Assembly (NCBI GenBank): GCA_945901405.1
Contig: CAMDLH010000028.1
Coordinates: 1-45,094, forward strand
Direction: 5' to 3'
DNA from: Bordetella parapertussis
GTDB lineage: Bacteria; Pseudomonadota; Gammaproteobacteria; Burkholderiales; SG8-41
DNA: 45,094 bases
In this document: in pieces, positions 26,615 to 34,396 of the stretch
Numbering within the stretch: position 1 is the first letter of the stretch
Layout: each line of letters opens with the position of its first letter
Program-made: the position numbers and the translations under genes
The notes under the pieces: generated by a model
What the model was told of the DNA's origin: nothing
Seen by the model: only the letters and a program-made list of their open reading frames with translations
Databases searched by the model: none

Positions 26615-27579
26615 TGAGTAAATACTACGACATTTTCAACGGCGACGCCGATGGCATCTGCGCGCTGCACCAGTTGCGTCTGGCGCAGCCGCGCGAGGCC
26701 GAGCTTGTCACCGGGGTCAAGCGCGACGTTAAGCTCGTCTCGCGCATCGAGGCCGATGTGCGGGCAGGCGACGAACTCACCGTGCTCGATATCTCGCACA
26801 AGACCAACGCGGATGCCCTCGGGCGCCTGCTCGCGCGCGGCGTGCATTGCCGCTATTTCGACCATCACGCCGCGGGTTACCTGCCCAAGCACCCGAATCT
26901 CACCGCGCATATCGATACCGCCGCGGACACCTGCACCAGTCTCATCGTCGATAAACATCTCAGCGGCGCACATCGTATCTGGGCGGTGGTGGCGGCGTTC
27001 GGCGACAACCTTATCGAACCGGCGATACGCGCGGCGCAACCGCTGGATCTCGATCACACCGAGCTCGCGCGGCTGCACGAACTGGGCGACTGCATCAACT
27101 ACAACGCCTACGGCGAGACGGTGGACGATCTGCACTATCACCCCGCAGACCTCTACGAGGCGATCCGCCCCTATAGCGACCCGCGTCAATTCATGGTGGA
27201 CGAGCCGGTGTTCGAGGTGTTGAAAAGCGCGTGCAACGAGGACTTGTATCGCGCCTGCGCGATCAAGCCTGAATACGCCGATGACGCGGCAGCGCTCTAC
27301 GTGCTGCCCGATTCCGCATGGAGCCGGCGCGTGAACGGCGTGTTCGGCAACCGGCTCGCGCACGATGCGCCGCAACGCGCGCACGCGGTGCTGGTGGCGA
27401 AAACCGGCGGCTACACCGTGAGCGTGCGCGCACCGGTGACGCGGCCCGCGGGCGCCGACGAGTTGTGTTCCCGCTTTGCAACCGGCGGCGGACGCAAGGG
27501 CGCGGCGGGCATCAATCTGTTGCCGGAGTCGGGCGTGGCCGCGTTCGCTGATGCGTTTCGCGCGGCCTATAAACACTGA
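26599..27579 (+). CDS. DHH-family phosphoesterase
   Basis: Protein of 326 residues from ATG 26599; a TTG at 26614 (MSKYYDIFNGDADG) is a plausible shorter start. The metal-binding motifs are D16-A-D18 (FNGDADG), D64 (LDISHKTN) and D88-H-H (RYFDHHAAG). The C-terminal DHHA1-type substrate loop is GGGRKGAAG. The family includes RecJ, NrnA and cyclic-dinucleotide phosphodiesterases; this stand-alone form most likely cleaves a short phosphodiester or oligonucleotide substrate, but the sequence does not tell which. It is divergent from and overlaps vanZ. Confidence 0.88.
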   Translation: MEQIALSKYYDIFNGDADGICALHQLRLAQPREAELVTGVKRDVKLVSRIEADVRAGDELTVLDISHKTNADALGRLLARGVHCRYFDHHAAGYLPKHPNLTAHIDTAADTCTSLIVDKHLSGAHRIWAVVAAFGDNLIEPAIRAAQPLDLDHTELARLHELGDCINYNAYGETVDDLHYHPADLYEAIRPYSDPRQFMVDEPVFEVLKSACNEDLYRACAIKPEYADDAAALYVLPDSAWSRRVNGVFGNRLAHDAPQRAHAVLVAKTGGYTVSVRAPVTRPAGADELCSRFATGGGRKGAAGINLLPESGVAAFADAFRAAYKH

Positions 27580-27595
27580 CGCGCGCAGCGCAGCC

Positions 27596-28017
27596 ATGTT
27601 CGGTAACCTGTTCGGCAGGAAACCCCAGGCCACCCACGTGGAAGACCAGGTGTGGCTGTCGGACGCAGCGCGCTGCAAGCTCAGTTGTCGCGGCCCGGCG
27701 CGCTGATACTGGTGCTCGCCGGCGCCGTGCCGGGCGAGGCTACGCCGGCGATTTCTCCAGTGGATATTCTGGTATATGAACGTCATGCCGCGCGCGCGTC
27801 CGACGATGCGCTGACGCGATTTGCCGATCACCTGGGCGCGCTGGCGGCGATTGAATTTCACTTGTCCATGGAAGACGCGCTGCTTGCACCGTTCACGGAC
27901 CGCATCGGCGAAGTGTTACAACGGCTGGGTGCGAACGAACACGAGGCGATCTCGAACAACGTGCTTACACGCGTGATCGCCAATGCGCAGTGCAAAGCGC
28001 GGGATAATCGTAAGTAA
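27596..28017 (+). pseudogene. Small conserved protein, frameshifted
   Basis: An ATG at 27596 opens MFGNLFGRKPQATHVEDQVW and then LSDAARC, but this frame ends at 27706. From about 27652 the next frame reads ALQAQLSRPGALILVLAG and on to ANAQCKARDNRK at 28017. Joining the two frames by one shift between roughly 27664 and 27706 gives about 139 residues. I recognise the start as a type of small conserved bacterial protein of unknown function. The end, NEHEAISNNVLTRVIANAQ, loosely resembles the SecA segment before the helical linker, which is only a hint. The gene is either a real pseudogene or carries a sequence error. Its last codon and stop form the start of AT-rich motif copy 2. Confidence 0.6.
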
Positions 28018-28026
28018 TTGTTTTTA
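28010..28026 (-). repeat. Dispersed AT-rich motif, copy 2
   Basis: On the minus strand the 17-mer is TAAAAACAATTACTTAC, identical to the core at 34375-34391 and 43477-43493. On the plus strand it begins at the stop of the preceding frameshifted gene, whose last codons (AAG TAA) are part of the motif. Confidence 0.75.
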
Positions 28027-28551
28027 AATACTTTTTTCTATTGGGGTGGTGCGTAACACATTCAGCTCGAGCATGCCGAACGCCGCCAGCCACAGCGTTG
28101 CATCCCAGGCATTCATCCACGAGCCGCGCACGAGCCAGATCACCACCAACGCCGCAAGCGCTGAATAAAGCACTATCGCGGCGCGCGTGAACAACATCCG
28201 GCGCCGCTCGACAGCCGCCGGATGGCGCACTTCGATTTCGAGCAGCGCCACCACCGCGATCCACAAAAAAATATTGGTCGCGTCGAGCCACGCGCGCTCC
28301 ATCACGTAACCGGCGGCTGCCGCGCCCACCGCAACCGCGGCGACCAGTCTGGCGCCGCGCACAAGCTCAAGCATGCGCGCACCGCGCACGCGGCGCGCGG
28401 ATTCGAGCGTGAACAAAATCAGCAGCACATACCAGGCCGAGGAATCGAGCGCTTCACTGGTACGCCCCGCGACGATGTAATAGAACGAGTTGCACGTCAG
28501 CAGCGCAATGATCAGCGCGCCGGTCACACGCATGCGTGCGTGCGAAGTCAT
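28024..28551 (-). CDS. Hypothetical integral membrane protein
   Basis: Protein of 175 residues from ATG 28551 with about five predicted membrane segments, starting with GALIIALLTCNSFYYIV, and an Arg-rich cytoplasmic loop (ESARRVRGARMLELVRGARL). I do not recognise the family. It begins 15 bp downstream of the sodium:solute symporter gene on the same strand, so it is probably co-transcribed with it; a role in the same transport process is inference. Its end overlaps AT-rich motif copy 2, which sits between it and the frameshifted gene. Confidence 0.72.
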   Translation of the reverse strand: MTSHARMRVTGALIIALLTCNSFYYIVAGRTSEALDSSAWYVLLILFTLESARRVRGARMLELVRGARLVAAVAVGAAAAGYVMERAWLDATNIFLWIAVVALLEIEVRHPAAVERRRMLFTRAAIVLYSALAALVVIWLVRGSWMNAWDATLWLAAFGMLELNVLRTTPIEKSI

Positions 28552-28566
28552 TGCCGCGAAGCCGGT

Positions 28567-30072
28567 TTAGCGCGGAGTGCCGTCGTGATGATGGTGGCCC
28601 GTGGCCGGCACATGGTGCGTGGCCGCGTGTGGATGCGGCGCGTGCCCGGCGGTATCCGGTGTAGCACGCCCCACGATTTGCGGCGCGAACGACCCAGCCG
28701 CCATCGCAACACCGGCGGCGAGGAATCCCACGAGTTGCGGCAGCCACACGTCGTTATTGGTGCCGAAAAATTCCAGCAGCACCCAAACGCTGAACCCGGT
28801 GACCATGGCGGCCAGCGCGCCCTGCGTGGAGGCGCGCTTCCAGTACAACCCCAGCAGCAGCGGCCAGAACGCGGTGACCAGCGTCACTTTGTAGGCGTTC
28901 TCCACCATCTTGAAAATGCTCGCGGTGGAGTTCAACGCAAACGCCAGCACGATGCACGCAAAACACACCAGCACGATGCGCATGGTGAGCAGAAAGCGCC
29001 GATCCGACATGCCCGGATACACGTTGCGAATAATGTTCTCGGAGAACGCCACTGAAGGGGCGAGCAGCGTCGCGCTAGAACAACTCATGATGGCGGACAG
29101 CAGCGCACCGAAAAATACCACCTGCGCGATCAGCGGCGTGTGGTTCAAAATCAGCGTCGGCAGCACCAGTTGCGAATCCTTTGCCAACAGCTCGCCGAAC
29201 ACTTTGGGATCGACCAGTGTCGCCGAGTACGCCAGAAACATCGGCACGAACGCGAACACAAAGTAGATCGAGCCGCCCAGCACCGAACCGCGCACGGCGG
29301 TTTTTTCATCCTTGGCCGAAGTGATGCGCTGGAACACGTCCTGCTGTGGAATCGAGCCGAACATCATGGTGATCCACGCGCCGATGAACGGTATCCACGC
29401 GGTCATTTTTGCTTCGGGAAAGAAATCGAGCTTGCCCGCCGTATACGCGTGCGACACCACCGCGCCCACGCCGCCGGTCATGCCGGATATCACGTAGCCG
29501 ATGTAGAGCATGCCGCCCATGATCACCGTCATCTGCACGAAATCGAGTATCGCCACCGAGAACATGCCGCCGAACGTGGTGTAGGTGAGCACGATCGCCG
29601 CGCCGATGATCATGCCCATTTCCTGACTGATCGCACCCGCCGTGACCACGCTGAACACCAGACCCAGCGCCTTGATCTGCGCCGCCACCCAGCCCAGGTA
29701 CGAGGCGACGATGGCGAGCGTGCACATGATTTCAACCGTGCGGTTGTAACGCAACCGGTAGTAGTCGCCGATGGTGAGCAGGTTCATGCGATACAGCTTG
29801 CTGGCGAAAAAAATCCCCGCGAGGATGAGACACAGGCTGGAGCCGAATGGGTCGGCCACCACGCCGCGCAAGCCCTCCTTCACGAACGTGGCCGAAATCC
29901 CGAGCACGGTTTCCGCGCCGAACCACGTCGCGAACACCGTCGCCATCACGATGGGCAAGGGCAGATGGCGGCCCGCGACCGCGAAATCCTTGGCGTTGTG
30001 CACGCGCGTGGCCGCGATCAGGCCAATGGCGATGGAAATCAGCAGGTAGGTGACGACAAACCAGATCAGCAT
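28567..30072 (-). CDS. Sodium:solute symporter family protein with His-rich tail
   Basis: Protein of 501 residues from ATG 30072. About 13 membrane segments in the SSS (LeuT-fold) pattern are apparent; AVAGRHLPLPIVMATVFATW near the N-terminus and GGMFSVAILDFVQMTVIMGG in the middle are the substrate- and Na-region segments of the family. The C-terminus, after LAAGVAMAAGSFAPQIVG, carries nine histidines in its last 27 or so residues (HAPHPHAATHH, then GHHHHDG). The substrate cannot be inferred. The tail may bind a transition metal. It is followed by the small membrane protein gene. Confidence 0.9.
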   Translation of the reverse strand: MLIWFVVTYLLISIAIGLIAATRVHNAKDFAVAGRHLPLPIVMATVFATWFGAETVLGISATFVKEGLRGVVADPFGSSLCLILAGIFFASKLYRMNLLTIGDYYRLRYNRTVEIMCTLAIVASYLGWVAAQIKALGLVFSVVTAGAISQEMGMIIGAAIVLTYTTFGGMFSVAILDFVQMTVIMGGMLYIGYVISGMTGGVGAVVSHAYTAGKLDFFPEAKMTAWIPFIGAWITMMFGSIPQQDVFQRITSAKDEKTAVRGSVLGGSIYFVFAFVPMFLAYSATLVDPKVFGELLAKDSQLVLPTLILNHTPLIAQVVFFGALLSAIMSCSSATLLAPSVAFSENIIRNVYPGMSDRRFLLTMRIVLVCFACIVLAFALNSTASIFKMVENAYKVTLVTAFWPLLLGLYWKRASTQGALAAMVTGFSVWVLLEFFGTNNDVWLPQLVGFLAAGVAMAAGSFAPQIVGRATPDTAGHAPHPHAATHHVPATGHHHHDGTPR

Positions 30073-30082
30073 GACGCGGCTC

Positions 30083-30125
30083 TCTAATGCGTGAAAGATG
30101 AAACGTTAGACGTGAAACGTGAAAA
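30083..30125. repeat. GTGAAA-type repeat cluster, weak copy
   Basis: The stretch holds repeated units such as GCGTGAAAGATGAAACG and ACGTGAAACGTGAAAAACG, related to the GTGAAGG repeats at 25027 and 35138. No opposing arm was found, so it may be a half or decayed copy. Confidence 0.45.
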
Positions 30126-30225
30126 ACGCAACGGTGTCGCGCCGGTCCGTCGGCAATGCACCGGGCCGGCGCCCAGTTGCGGCGCCCCGGCGGTCGCGTC
30201 CGGAAGGTTTGCATTTATCAACGAT

Positions 30226-30254
30226 TGCGATACAATTTATAATAATGTATCGCA
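30226..30254 (+). promoter_or_regulatory. Palindromic operator over the -10 of the RHH-PIN operon
   Basis: A perfect 9-bp inverted repeat, TGCGATACA (30226-30234) and TGTATCGCA (30246-30254), flanks an 11-bp spacer that contains TATAAT at 30238-30243. A TTATCA at 30215-30220 forms a 4/6 -35 with 17-bp spacing. Transcription would start near 30250 and give a leader of about 50 nt. Such a site is what an RHH antitoxin dimer or its toxin complex would be expected to bind for autoregulation. Confidence 0.75.
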
Positions 30255-30299
30255 GCAACAACCAATCCTTACCATCCCAGCCCCATCCCAGCCGCCGCC

Positions 30300-30677
30300 A
30301 TGCCCATCTCGCTTCGCCTGCCCACAGACATTGAAACACGGATTGCGGGTTATGGCGCGCGCCATGGCTTGTCCAAGTCCGCGGTGATCGTGCGCAGCAT
30401 TCAGGAGTTTCTGTCCAGGAACGCGCATCCAACATCATCTCAAATCTACGAGGAAGTGATGCGTGAGTATGCGAAGGAGGAGGCGGGGAACCGGCACGGT
30501 GATGCCAGGCTCGAGGCGGCGGAACAGCGCCCTTTAAAGCAGCAGGTGCGTGAAATCATTCGCAAGAAGCACGCTGCGCGTTCCGAACGCGCACGTCAGA
30601 CCATCGCTGCCTCCGGTGCGAAACCCGGCGCCAAATCAGGCGTATCGTCCCGTAGCGGCGGCCATAACCGAGCATGA
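30300..30677 (+). CDS. Ribbon-helix-helix antitoxin
   Basis: Protein of 125 residues from ATG 30300. The N-terminal MPISLRLPTDIETRIAGYG followed by LSKSAVIVRSIQEFL is a CopG/Arc-type ribbon-helix-helix DNA-binding domain. The remaining 85 residues are polar and highly charged, with a long Lys/Arg/Ala-rich tail, much longer than in most RHH antitoxins (70-90 residues); the tail would wrap the toxin or be disordered. No ribosome-binding site is clear. The last bases overlap the ATG of the PIN toxin (ATGA). An autoregulatory palindrome lies 46-74 bp upstream. Confidence 0.85.
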   Translation: MPISLRLPTDIETRIAGYGARHGLSKSAVIVRSIQEFLSRNAHPTSSQIYEEVMREYAKEEAGNRHGDARLEAAEQRPLKQQVREIIRKKHAARSERARQTIAASGAKPGAKSGVSSRSGGHNRA

Positions 30678-31093
30678 ACACGCTGGCGGATTCGGGCTAC
30701 TTTGTTGGTTTATTCAATCTCAAAGACCATCACCACGCACGCTGCAAGGCGTTTTTTACCGCCTATACCGGTCAAACCATAACCACATGGGCGGTATTTA
30801 CCGAGGTGTGCGCGCTGCTAACCCATGGCAAACAAAAAGCCTTTTTCGCCTGGGCCGCCAGATCCCAGGCCGCCGGTCATTTGCGCATCGAACACCCGCC
30901 CGCGGATGCGGTAGCCTCGCTGTGGCAGTTGATGGACAAATACGAAGACCTGCCGATGGATTTCTGCGATGCCAGCCTGGTGTACCTGGCCATGACCCTC
31001 AAAATTCACCGCATCGCCACCATCGATCTGAGGGATTTTTCTGTCTACCGCTTGCCTGGTAATCGGCGGTTTGTACATGTGCTGGATGAGTAG
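30674..31093 (+). CDS. PIN-domain ribonuclease toxin, VapC-like
   Basis: Protein of 139 residues from ATG 30674, overlapping the antitoxin stop. PIN-domain toxins are Mg-dependent endoribonucleases that cleave tRNA or rRNA. The expected acidic residues are present: D6 (TLADSGYF), E44 (FTEVCALL), D96 and/or D99 (MDFCDASLVYLA) and D118 or D121 (IDLRDF). The catalytic set appears intact, so the toxin may be functional. This is the only TA pair in the window with both members apparently whole. Confidence 0.9.
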   Translation: MNTLADSGYFVGLFNLKDHHHARCKAFFTAYTGQTITTWAVFTEVCALLTHGKQKAFFAWAARSQAAGHLRIEHPPADAVASLWQLMDKYEDLPMDFCDASLVYLAMTLKIHRIATIDLRDFSVYRLPGNRRFVHVLDE

Positions 31094-31129
31094 AGCGCGC
31101 CTCTGGAAATTCGATGTTCTTCTGATTTT

Positions 31130-32650
31130 CTAGCGCAGCCAACCGAGCAATCCAATCACCGCGGCAAGAATAAACAGCGCGGCCATGAACGCCAGCCGCT
31201 GCTGAAATCGCCGCTGCTCCCGCTGGAGTATGTCAATCTGCTTTTGCAGCGGCGCGCTGTTGTCCTCGCTCAGAGCGCGATGCAAGAGCCGCGGCAGTTG
31301 CGGCAGCAGCGTCGCCCACTGTGGCGCCTCTTCGTTCACACTGCGCAGCAGCGCGCGCCAGCCCAACTGCTCGGACATCCAGCGTTCGAGATACGGCTTG
31401 GCGGTGGCCCACAGATCGAGGTTGGGGTCGAGCTCGCGGCCCAGGCCCTCGATGTTAAGCAGCGTTTTTTGCAGCAGCACGAGCTGCGGCTGCACTTCGA
31501 TGTTAAAGCGGCGCGAGGTCTGAAACAACCGCAGCAGCACGCGCCCGAACGAAATATCCTTCAGCGGCTTGGCAAAGATCGGCTCGCACACCGCGCGTAT
31601 CGCGGTCTCGAAATCGGCCACGCTGGTGTCCGGCGGCGCCCAGCCGGATTCGACATGGGTGAGCGCCACGTGCCGGTAATCACGGCGGAAAAACCCCAGA
31701 AAGTTCTGCGCGAGATAATGTTTGTCGGGGGCGGAGAGCGTGCCCATGATGCCGAAATCAAGCGCGATGTACTGCCCGGACGAGGACACAAAAATATTGC
31801 CCGGATGCATGTCGGCGTGAAAAAAACCGTCGCGAAACACCTGCGAGAAAAAAATCTCTACCCCGGCGCGCGCGAGCTTGGGGATATCCACGCCCTGCGC
31901 GCGCAATGCATCCACCCGAGACACCGGTGTGCCGCGCATGCGCTGCATCACCATCACGTCGGTGGCGCAATAATCCCAAAACACTTCCGGCACCGCGAGC
32001 AGCGGCGAGCCGGCGAAGTTGCGTCTGAGTTGACTCGCGTTCGCGGCTTCGCGCATCAGATCCAGCTCGTCCTCGAGGTGACGCTCGAATTGGGCAACGA
32101 CTTCATGCGGCCTCAGACGCTTGCCGTCGGCCCATACCCATTCCAGCAATGTCGCACCGGCGTCGAGCAGCGCGAGATCGTGGCGTATCACCACCGCGAT
32201 GCCGGGGCGCAGTATCTTCACCGCCGCCTCGCGCCCATCGTGCAACACGGCGAGATGCACCTGCGCCACCGATGCGCTCGCCACCGGATCGCGCTCGAAT
32301 TGCGCGAACACTTCCGTCAGCGGCTTGGCGTAAATACGTTCGAGCATGGTGGCGACTTCGCTGCTGGGAAACGGCGGCACGTTGTCCTGCAGCCGCGCAA
32401 GCTCATCGGCGATATCGACCGGCAGCAGGTCGCGCCGGGTCGAGAGCACCTGGCCAAACTTGACGAAGATCGGCCCCAGCGCCTCCAGCGCCTGGCGCAA
32501 ACGCACCGCGCGCGGCACTTTCAGATCACGCCAGAACAGCAGCACGGACATCCAGCGCACGCCACGAAAGCGCTCGTGCCCCAGCACGAATTCATCGAGG
32601 CCGAAGCGCAGGCTGACGGCGAGAATTTTTAGCAGGCGGAAGAAGCGCAT
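31130..32650 (-). CDS. ubiB: UbiB, ABC1/ADCK atypical kinase of ubiquinone synthesis
   Basis: Protein of 506 residues from ATG 32650. UbiB is a membrane-bound protein-kinase-like ATPase that helps make or extract ubiquinone precursors. The KxGQ motif is [11 protein letters not shown], the Ala-rich loop [12 protein letters not shown], the conserved Lys is in AAVKILRPG, and the catalytic/metal segment is [26 protein letters not shown]. Two C-terminal hydrophobic segments ([18 protein letters not shown]) anchor it. It is last in a ubiE-Tim44-like-ubiJ-ubiB unit. An intergenic GTGAGG-type repeat lies between it and ubiJ. Confidence 0.96.
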   Translation of the reverse strand: MRFFRLLKILAVSLRFGLDEFVLGHERFRGVRWMSVLLFWRDLKVPRAVRLRQALEALGPIFVKFGQVLSTRRDLLPVDIADELARLQDNVPPFPSSEVATMLERIYAKPLTEVFAQFERDPVASASVAQVHLAVLHDGREAAVKILRPGIAVVIRHDLALLDAGATLLEWVWADGKRLRPHEVVAQFERHLEDELDLMREAANASQLRRNFAGSPLLAVPEVFWDYCATDVMVMQRMRGTPVSRVDALRAQGVDIPKLARAGVEIFFSQVFRDGFFHADMHPGNIFVSSSGQYIALDFGIMGTLSAPDKHYLAQNFLGFFRRDYRHVALTHVESGWAPPDTSVADFETAIRAVCEPIFAKPLKDISFGRVLLRLFQTSRRFNIEVQPQLVLLQKTLLNIEGLGRELDPNLDLWATAKPYLERWMSEQLGWRALLRSVNEEAPQWATLLPQLPRLLHRALSEDNSAPLQKQIDILQREQRRFQQRLAFMAALFILAAVIGLLGWLR

Positions 32651-32660
32651 GGCGTGATTT

Positions 32661-32725
32661 TACGTGACGGGAGACGGCCGAGGTGGAACGTCTCACGTCT
32701 CACGCATCATGCCTCCCGCCTCACG
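32661..32725. repeat. GTGAGG/CTCACG-type repeat between ubiB and ubiJ
   Basis: Units ACGTGACGGGAGACG and CGTCTCACGTCTCACGC face each other, and further CCTCACGCC units follow. The ubiJ stop codon (complement of 32721-32723) is inside the cluster. It is related to the repeats at 25027 and 35138. Confidence 0.6.
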
Positions 32726-33305
32726 CCCTACACTTTTCCAGCAACTCCACCCTCTTCTCCACACGCGCCAAATCATCGCGCAGCACATCGACATCACGCA
32801 CGAACGCTTCAACCTCGTGCTTGCTTGCGATAAGCGGCTGTTCTTCGGTCCAGTATTCGCCGAACGAACGCGCGAGGTTGTCCGCGCTCTGGCGGCCCCA
32901 TTGGTCGAGCTTGCGGCCGGCACCTGCCATGCGATGCGCGGCTATGTCGCCGACGACGCGGCTTAAGTCTTCTTCGATGTCCCAGCGCAGATTGCTCACG
33001 ACATGGTGTATGGTTACGGCGAATTCGGCATCGCCTTCGACTTTGACTTCGCCCCACGCCGAGGTGTCGCGCGCCATGATGCGCAGCGTCAGGCCGGGGG
33101 TTACGCGCACGGTGACGTCCGCGACGGCATCCTGCGCTGCGTCGGCGACTTCGCCGCTGGCGGTCACCGCCATCATCACCGACAACGGCCCGTTGTCGAA
33201 ACACGCGACGCGGCCCGCGTGGGGCTTGAGAACATCAAGCGCCCAACTGTTGGTTCGCAACAAATGGTTGATGGGAGCGGTAAAGGCGGGAATGCGCATG
33301 AGCAT
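32721..33305 (-). CDS. ubiJ: UbiJ, SCP2-like ubiquinone accessory factor
   Basis: Protein of 194 residues from ATG 33305; ATG 33299 is also possible. UbiJ binds hydrophobic intermediates and organises the aerobic ubiquinone-hydroxylation complex in the cytosol. The SCP2 fold covers about 15-110, with the features NSWALDVLKPHAGRVACF, VRVTPGLTLRIMARD and EGDAEFAVTIHHVVSNLRWD. A C-terminal coiled coil runs from FVRDVDVLRDDLARVEKRVE. Its position between ubiE and ubiB supports the identification. A terminator separates it from the Tim44-like gene upstream. Confidence 0.87.
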   Translation of the reverse strand: MLMRIPAFTAPINHLLRTNSWALDVLKPHAGRVACFDNGPLSVMMAVTASGEVADAAQDAVADVTVRVTPGLTLRIMARDTSAWGEVKVEGDAEFAVTIHHVVSNLRWDIEEDLSRVVGDIAAHRMAGAGRKLDQWGRQSADNLARSFGEYWTEEQPLIASKHEVEAFVRDVDVLRDDLARVEKRVELLEKCRA

Positions 33306-33307
33306 AA

Positions 33308-33339
33308 AAAAACTCCCGGATTTTCGCCCGGGAGTTTTT
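33308..33339 (-). terminator. Bidirectional intrinsic terminator upstream of ubiJ
   Basis: The stem CTCCCGG (33313-33319) with CCGGGAG (33328-33334) has an 8-nt loop and is flanked by A and T runs, so U-tracts form in both directions. On the minus strand it follows the Tim44-like gene stop by about 17 bp and lies just before ubiJ. Confidence 0.88.
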
Positions 33340-33356
33340 GTTGGAGCCTGCTGCTA

Positions 33357-34268
33357 TCAGTTTGCTTGCTGGATCCCTGAAACCAGCCAGCCCGAGCGGC
33401 CAGTGGTTGGTTTTTCAAGGTGCCAGATTTCGGTGAAGGCTTCGGCGGGCGCGCTGTTTTCGCTGATCTTGCCGGTGAAGCGCACGCTGACGATGTAGAG
33501 GCTGCCTTCGGTCACCACGTCGATGACTTCGGCGTTCAACTCGACCACGTCGTTCTTTTGCGGCTTGCCCCATGCGGATTTCATTTCCGTTTCGAGATCG
33601 CGGAAAAGCTCGGGCGTGACAAAGTCGCGCAGCGTGGATGCTTCACCCGCATCGTTCGCCGCTTGCAGGCGTATGAAGTTGGCCTTGGCTTGACGCTCGA
33701 ATTCGGGCGCGTCGAAACCCGCCGGCCATTGACTTACCGGTGCGGCAGCCATTGCACCCGCGGCGGCGCCACCGCCCAATTGCGCCGCCAGCGAGCCCGG
33801 GGCTGCGTTGCCGGTGAACTGCGCGGGCGCGGTGGAAGGCATCGGTGCTTGCGAAGTCGAGCCCGTGTTGCCCGCCCCCGCGTATTGCAGTTGCGACTCC
33901 TGGGTTTTGGGTTTGCCGCGGTTCATGAACCAGCGAATCGCGAAGAACGCGATGCCCGCGACGAGCAGCATCATCATGATGCCGCCGAGCGCGCCCGCGA
34001 TGCCGTTGTTCATGAACAGCGACATGAGGCCCGCGCCGAGCGCCAGACCAGCCAAAGGGCCGAGCCATTTGCTCATGCCTGATTGGGGTTGTGCCGCGGG
34101 TGCGGCTTGCTGTTGCGCAGGCGCTGCTTTTTGCGCGGGCTGCGACGTGGTCGTGCTGCGTTGAGTACCGACACTTCTGCCGCCGCCGACGCGCGACGCC
34201 GCTTCTGTTTCCACCGCCACAAATGAAAATCCGATGAGCATTAATACTACGCTGAGTAACTTAGTCAT
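33357..34268 (-). CDS. Tim44-like domain membrane protein
   Basis: Protein of 303 residues from ATG 34268 with a GGAGG ribosome-binding site. A signal or anchor (LLSVVLMLIGFSFVAVETEA) is followed by a Gln/Ala/Pro-rich linker, membrane segments (WLGPLAGLALGAGLMSLF and ALGGIMMMLLVAGIAFF) and a C-terminal Tim44-like domain at about 190-300 with FIRLQAANDAGEASTLRDFV and FTGKISENSAPAEAFTEIWH. The function is not established. Its place between ubiE and ubiJ is common in betaproteobacteria, so a role in quinone-linked membrane processes is possible, but that is inference. Confidence 0.82.
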   Translation of the reverse strand: MTKLLSVVLMLIGFSFVAVETEAASRVGGGRSVGTQRSTTTSQPAQKAAPAQQQAAPAAQPQSGMSKWLGPLAGLALGAGLMSLFMNNGIAGALGGIMMMLLVAGIAFFAIRWFMNRGKPKTQESQLQYAGAGNTGSTSQAPMPSTAPAQFTGNAAPGSLAAQLGGGAAAGAMAAAPVSQWPAGFDAPEFERQAKANFIRLQAANDAGEASTLRDFVTPELFRDLETEMKSAWGKPQKNDVVELNAEVIDVVTEGSLYIVSVRFTGKISENSAPAEAFTEIWHLEKPTTGRSGWLVSGIQQAN

Positions 34269-34331
34269 TATTTTCCTCCGTTCGTTAGGGACCTGATCAT
34301 TAAAGTCAACATGGTAATCAAGGCAGACAAT

Positions 34332-34337
34332 ATTATA
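34332..34337 (-). promoter_or_regulatory. Possible -10 element for the Tim44-like gene
   Basis: The minus strand reads TATAAT here, about 65 bp upstream of the Tim44-like gene start. There is no good -35 at the usual distance (the hexamer is ATGGCA), so this is only a candidate. Confidence 0.35.
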
Positions 34338-34372
34338 AGCTGAAAACCGCTGGATGCCATCAAAAAAATAGC

Positions 34373-34391
34373 AATAAAAACAATTACTTAC
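34373..34391 (+). repeat. Dispersed AT-rich motif, copy 3
   Basis: The 19-mer is AATAAAAACAATTACTTAC, one mismatch from copy 1. The preceding 8 bases also agree (AAAATAGC against AAAATATC), for 25 of 27 matches between 34365-34391 and 5761-5787. It lies 5 bp after the ubiE stop, reading GTAAGTAATTG on the ubiE strand. Confidence 0.78.
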
Positions 34392-34396
34392 CGCAA

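Noticed and set aside
31244..32632. Long plus-strand open frame (462 codons) opposite ubiB
   Set aside because: It is a shadow of the ubiB frame, with no recognisable motif and no ribosome-binding site.
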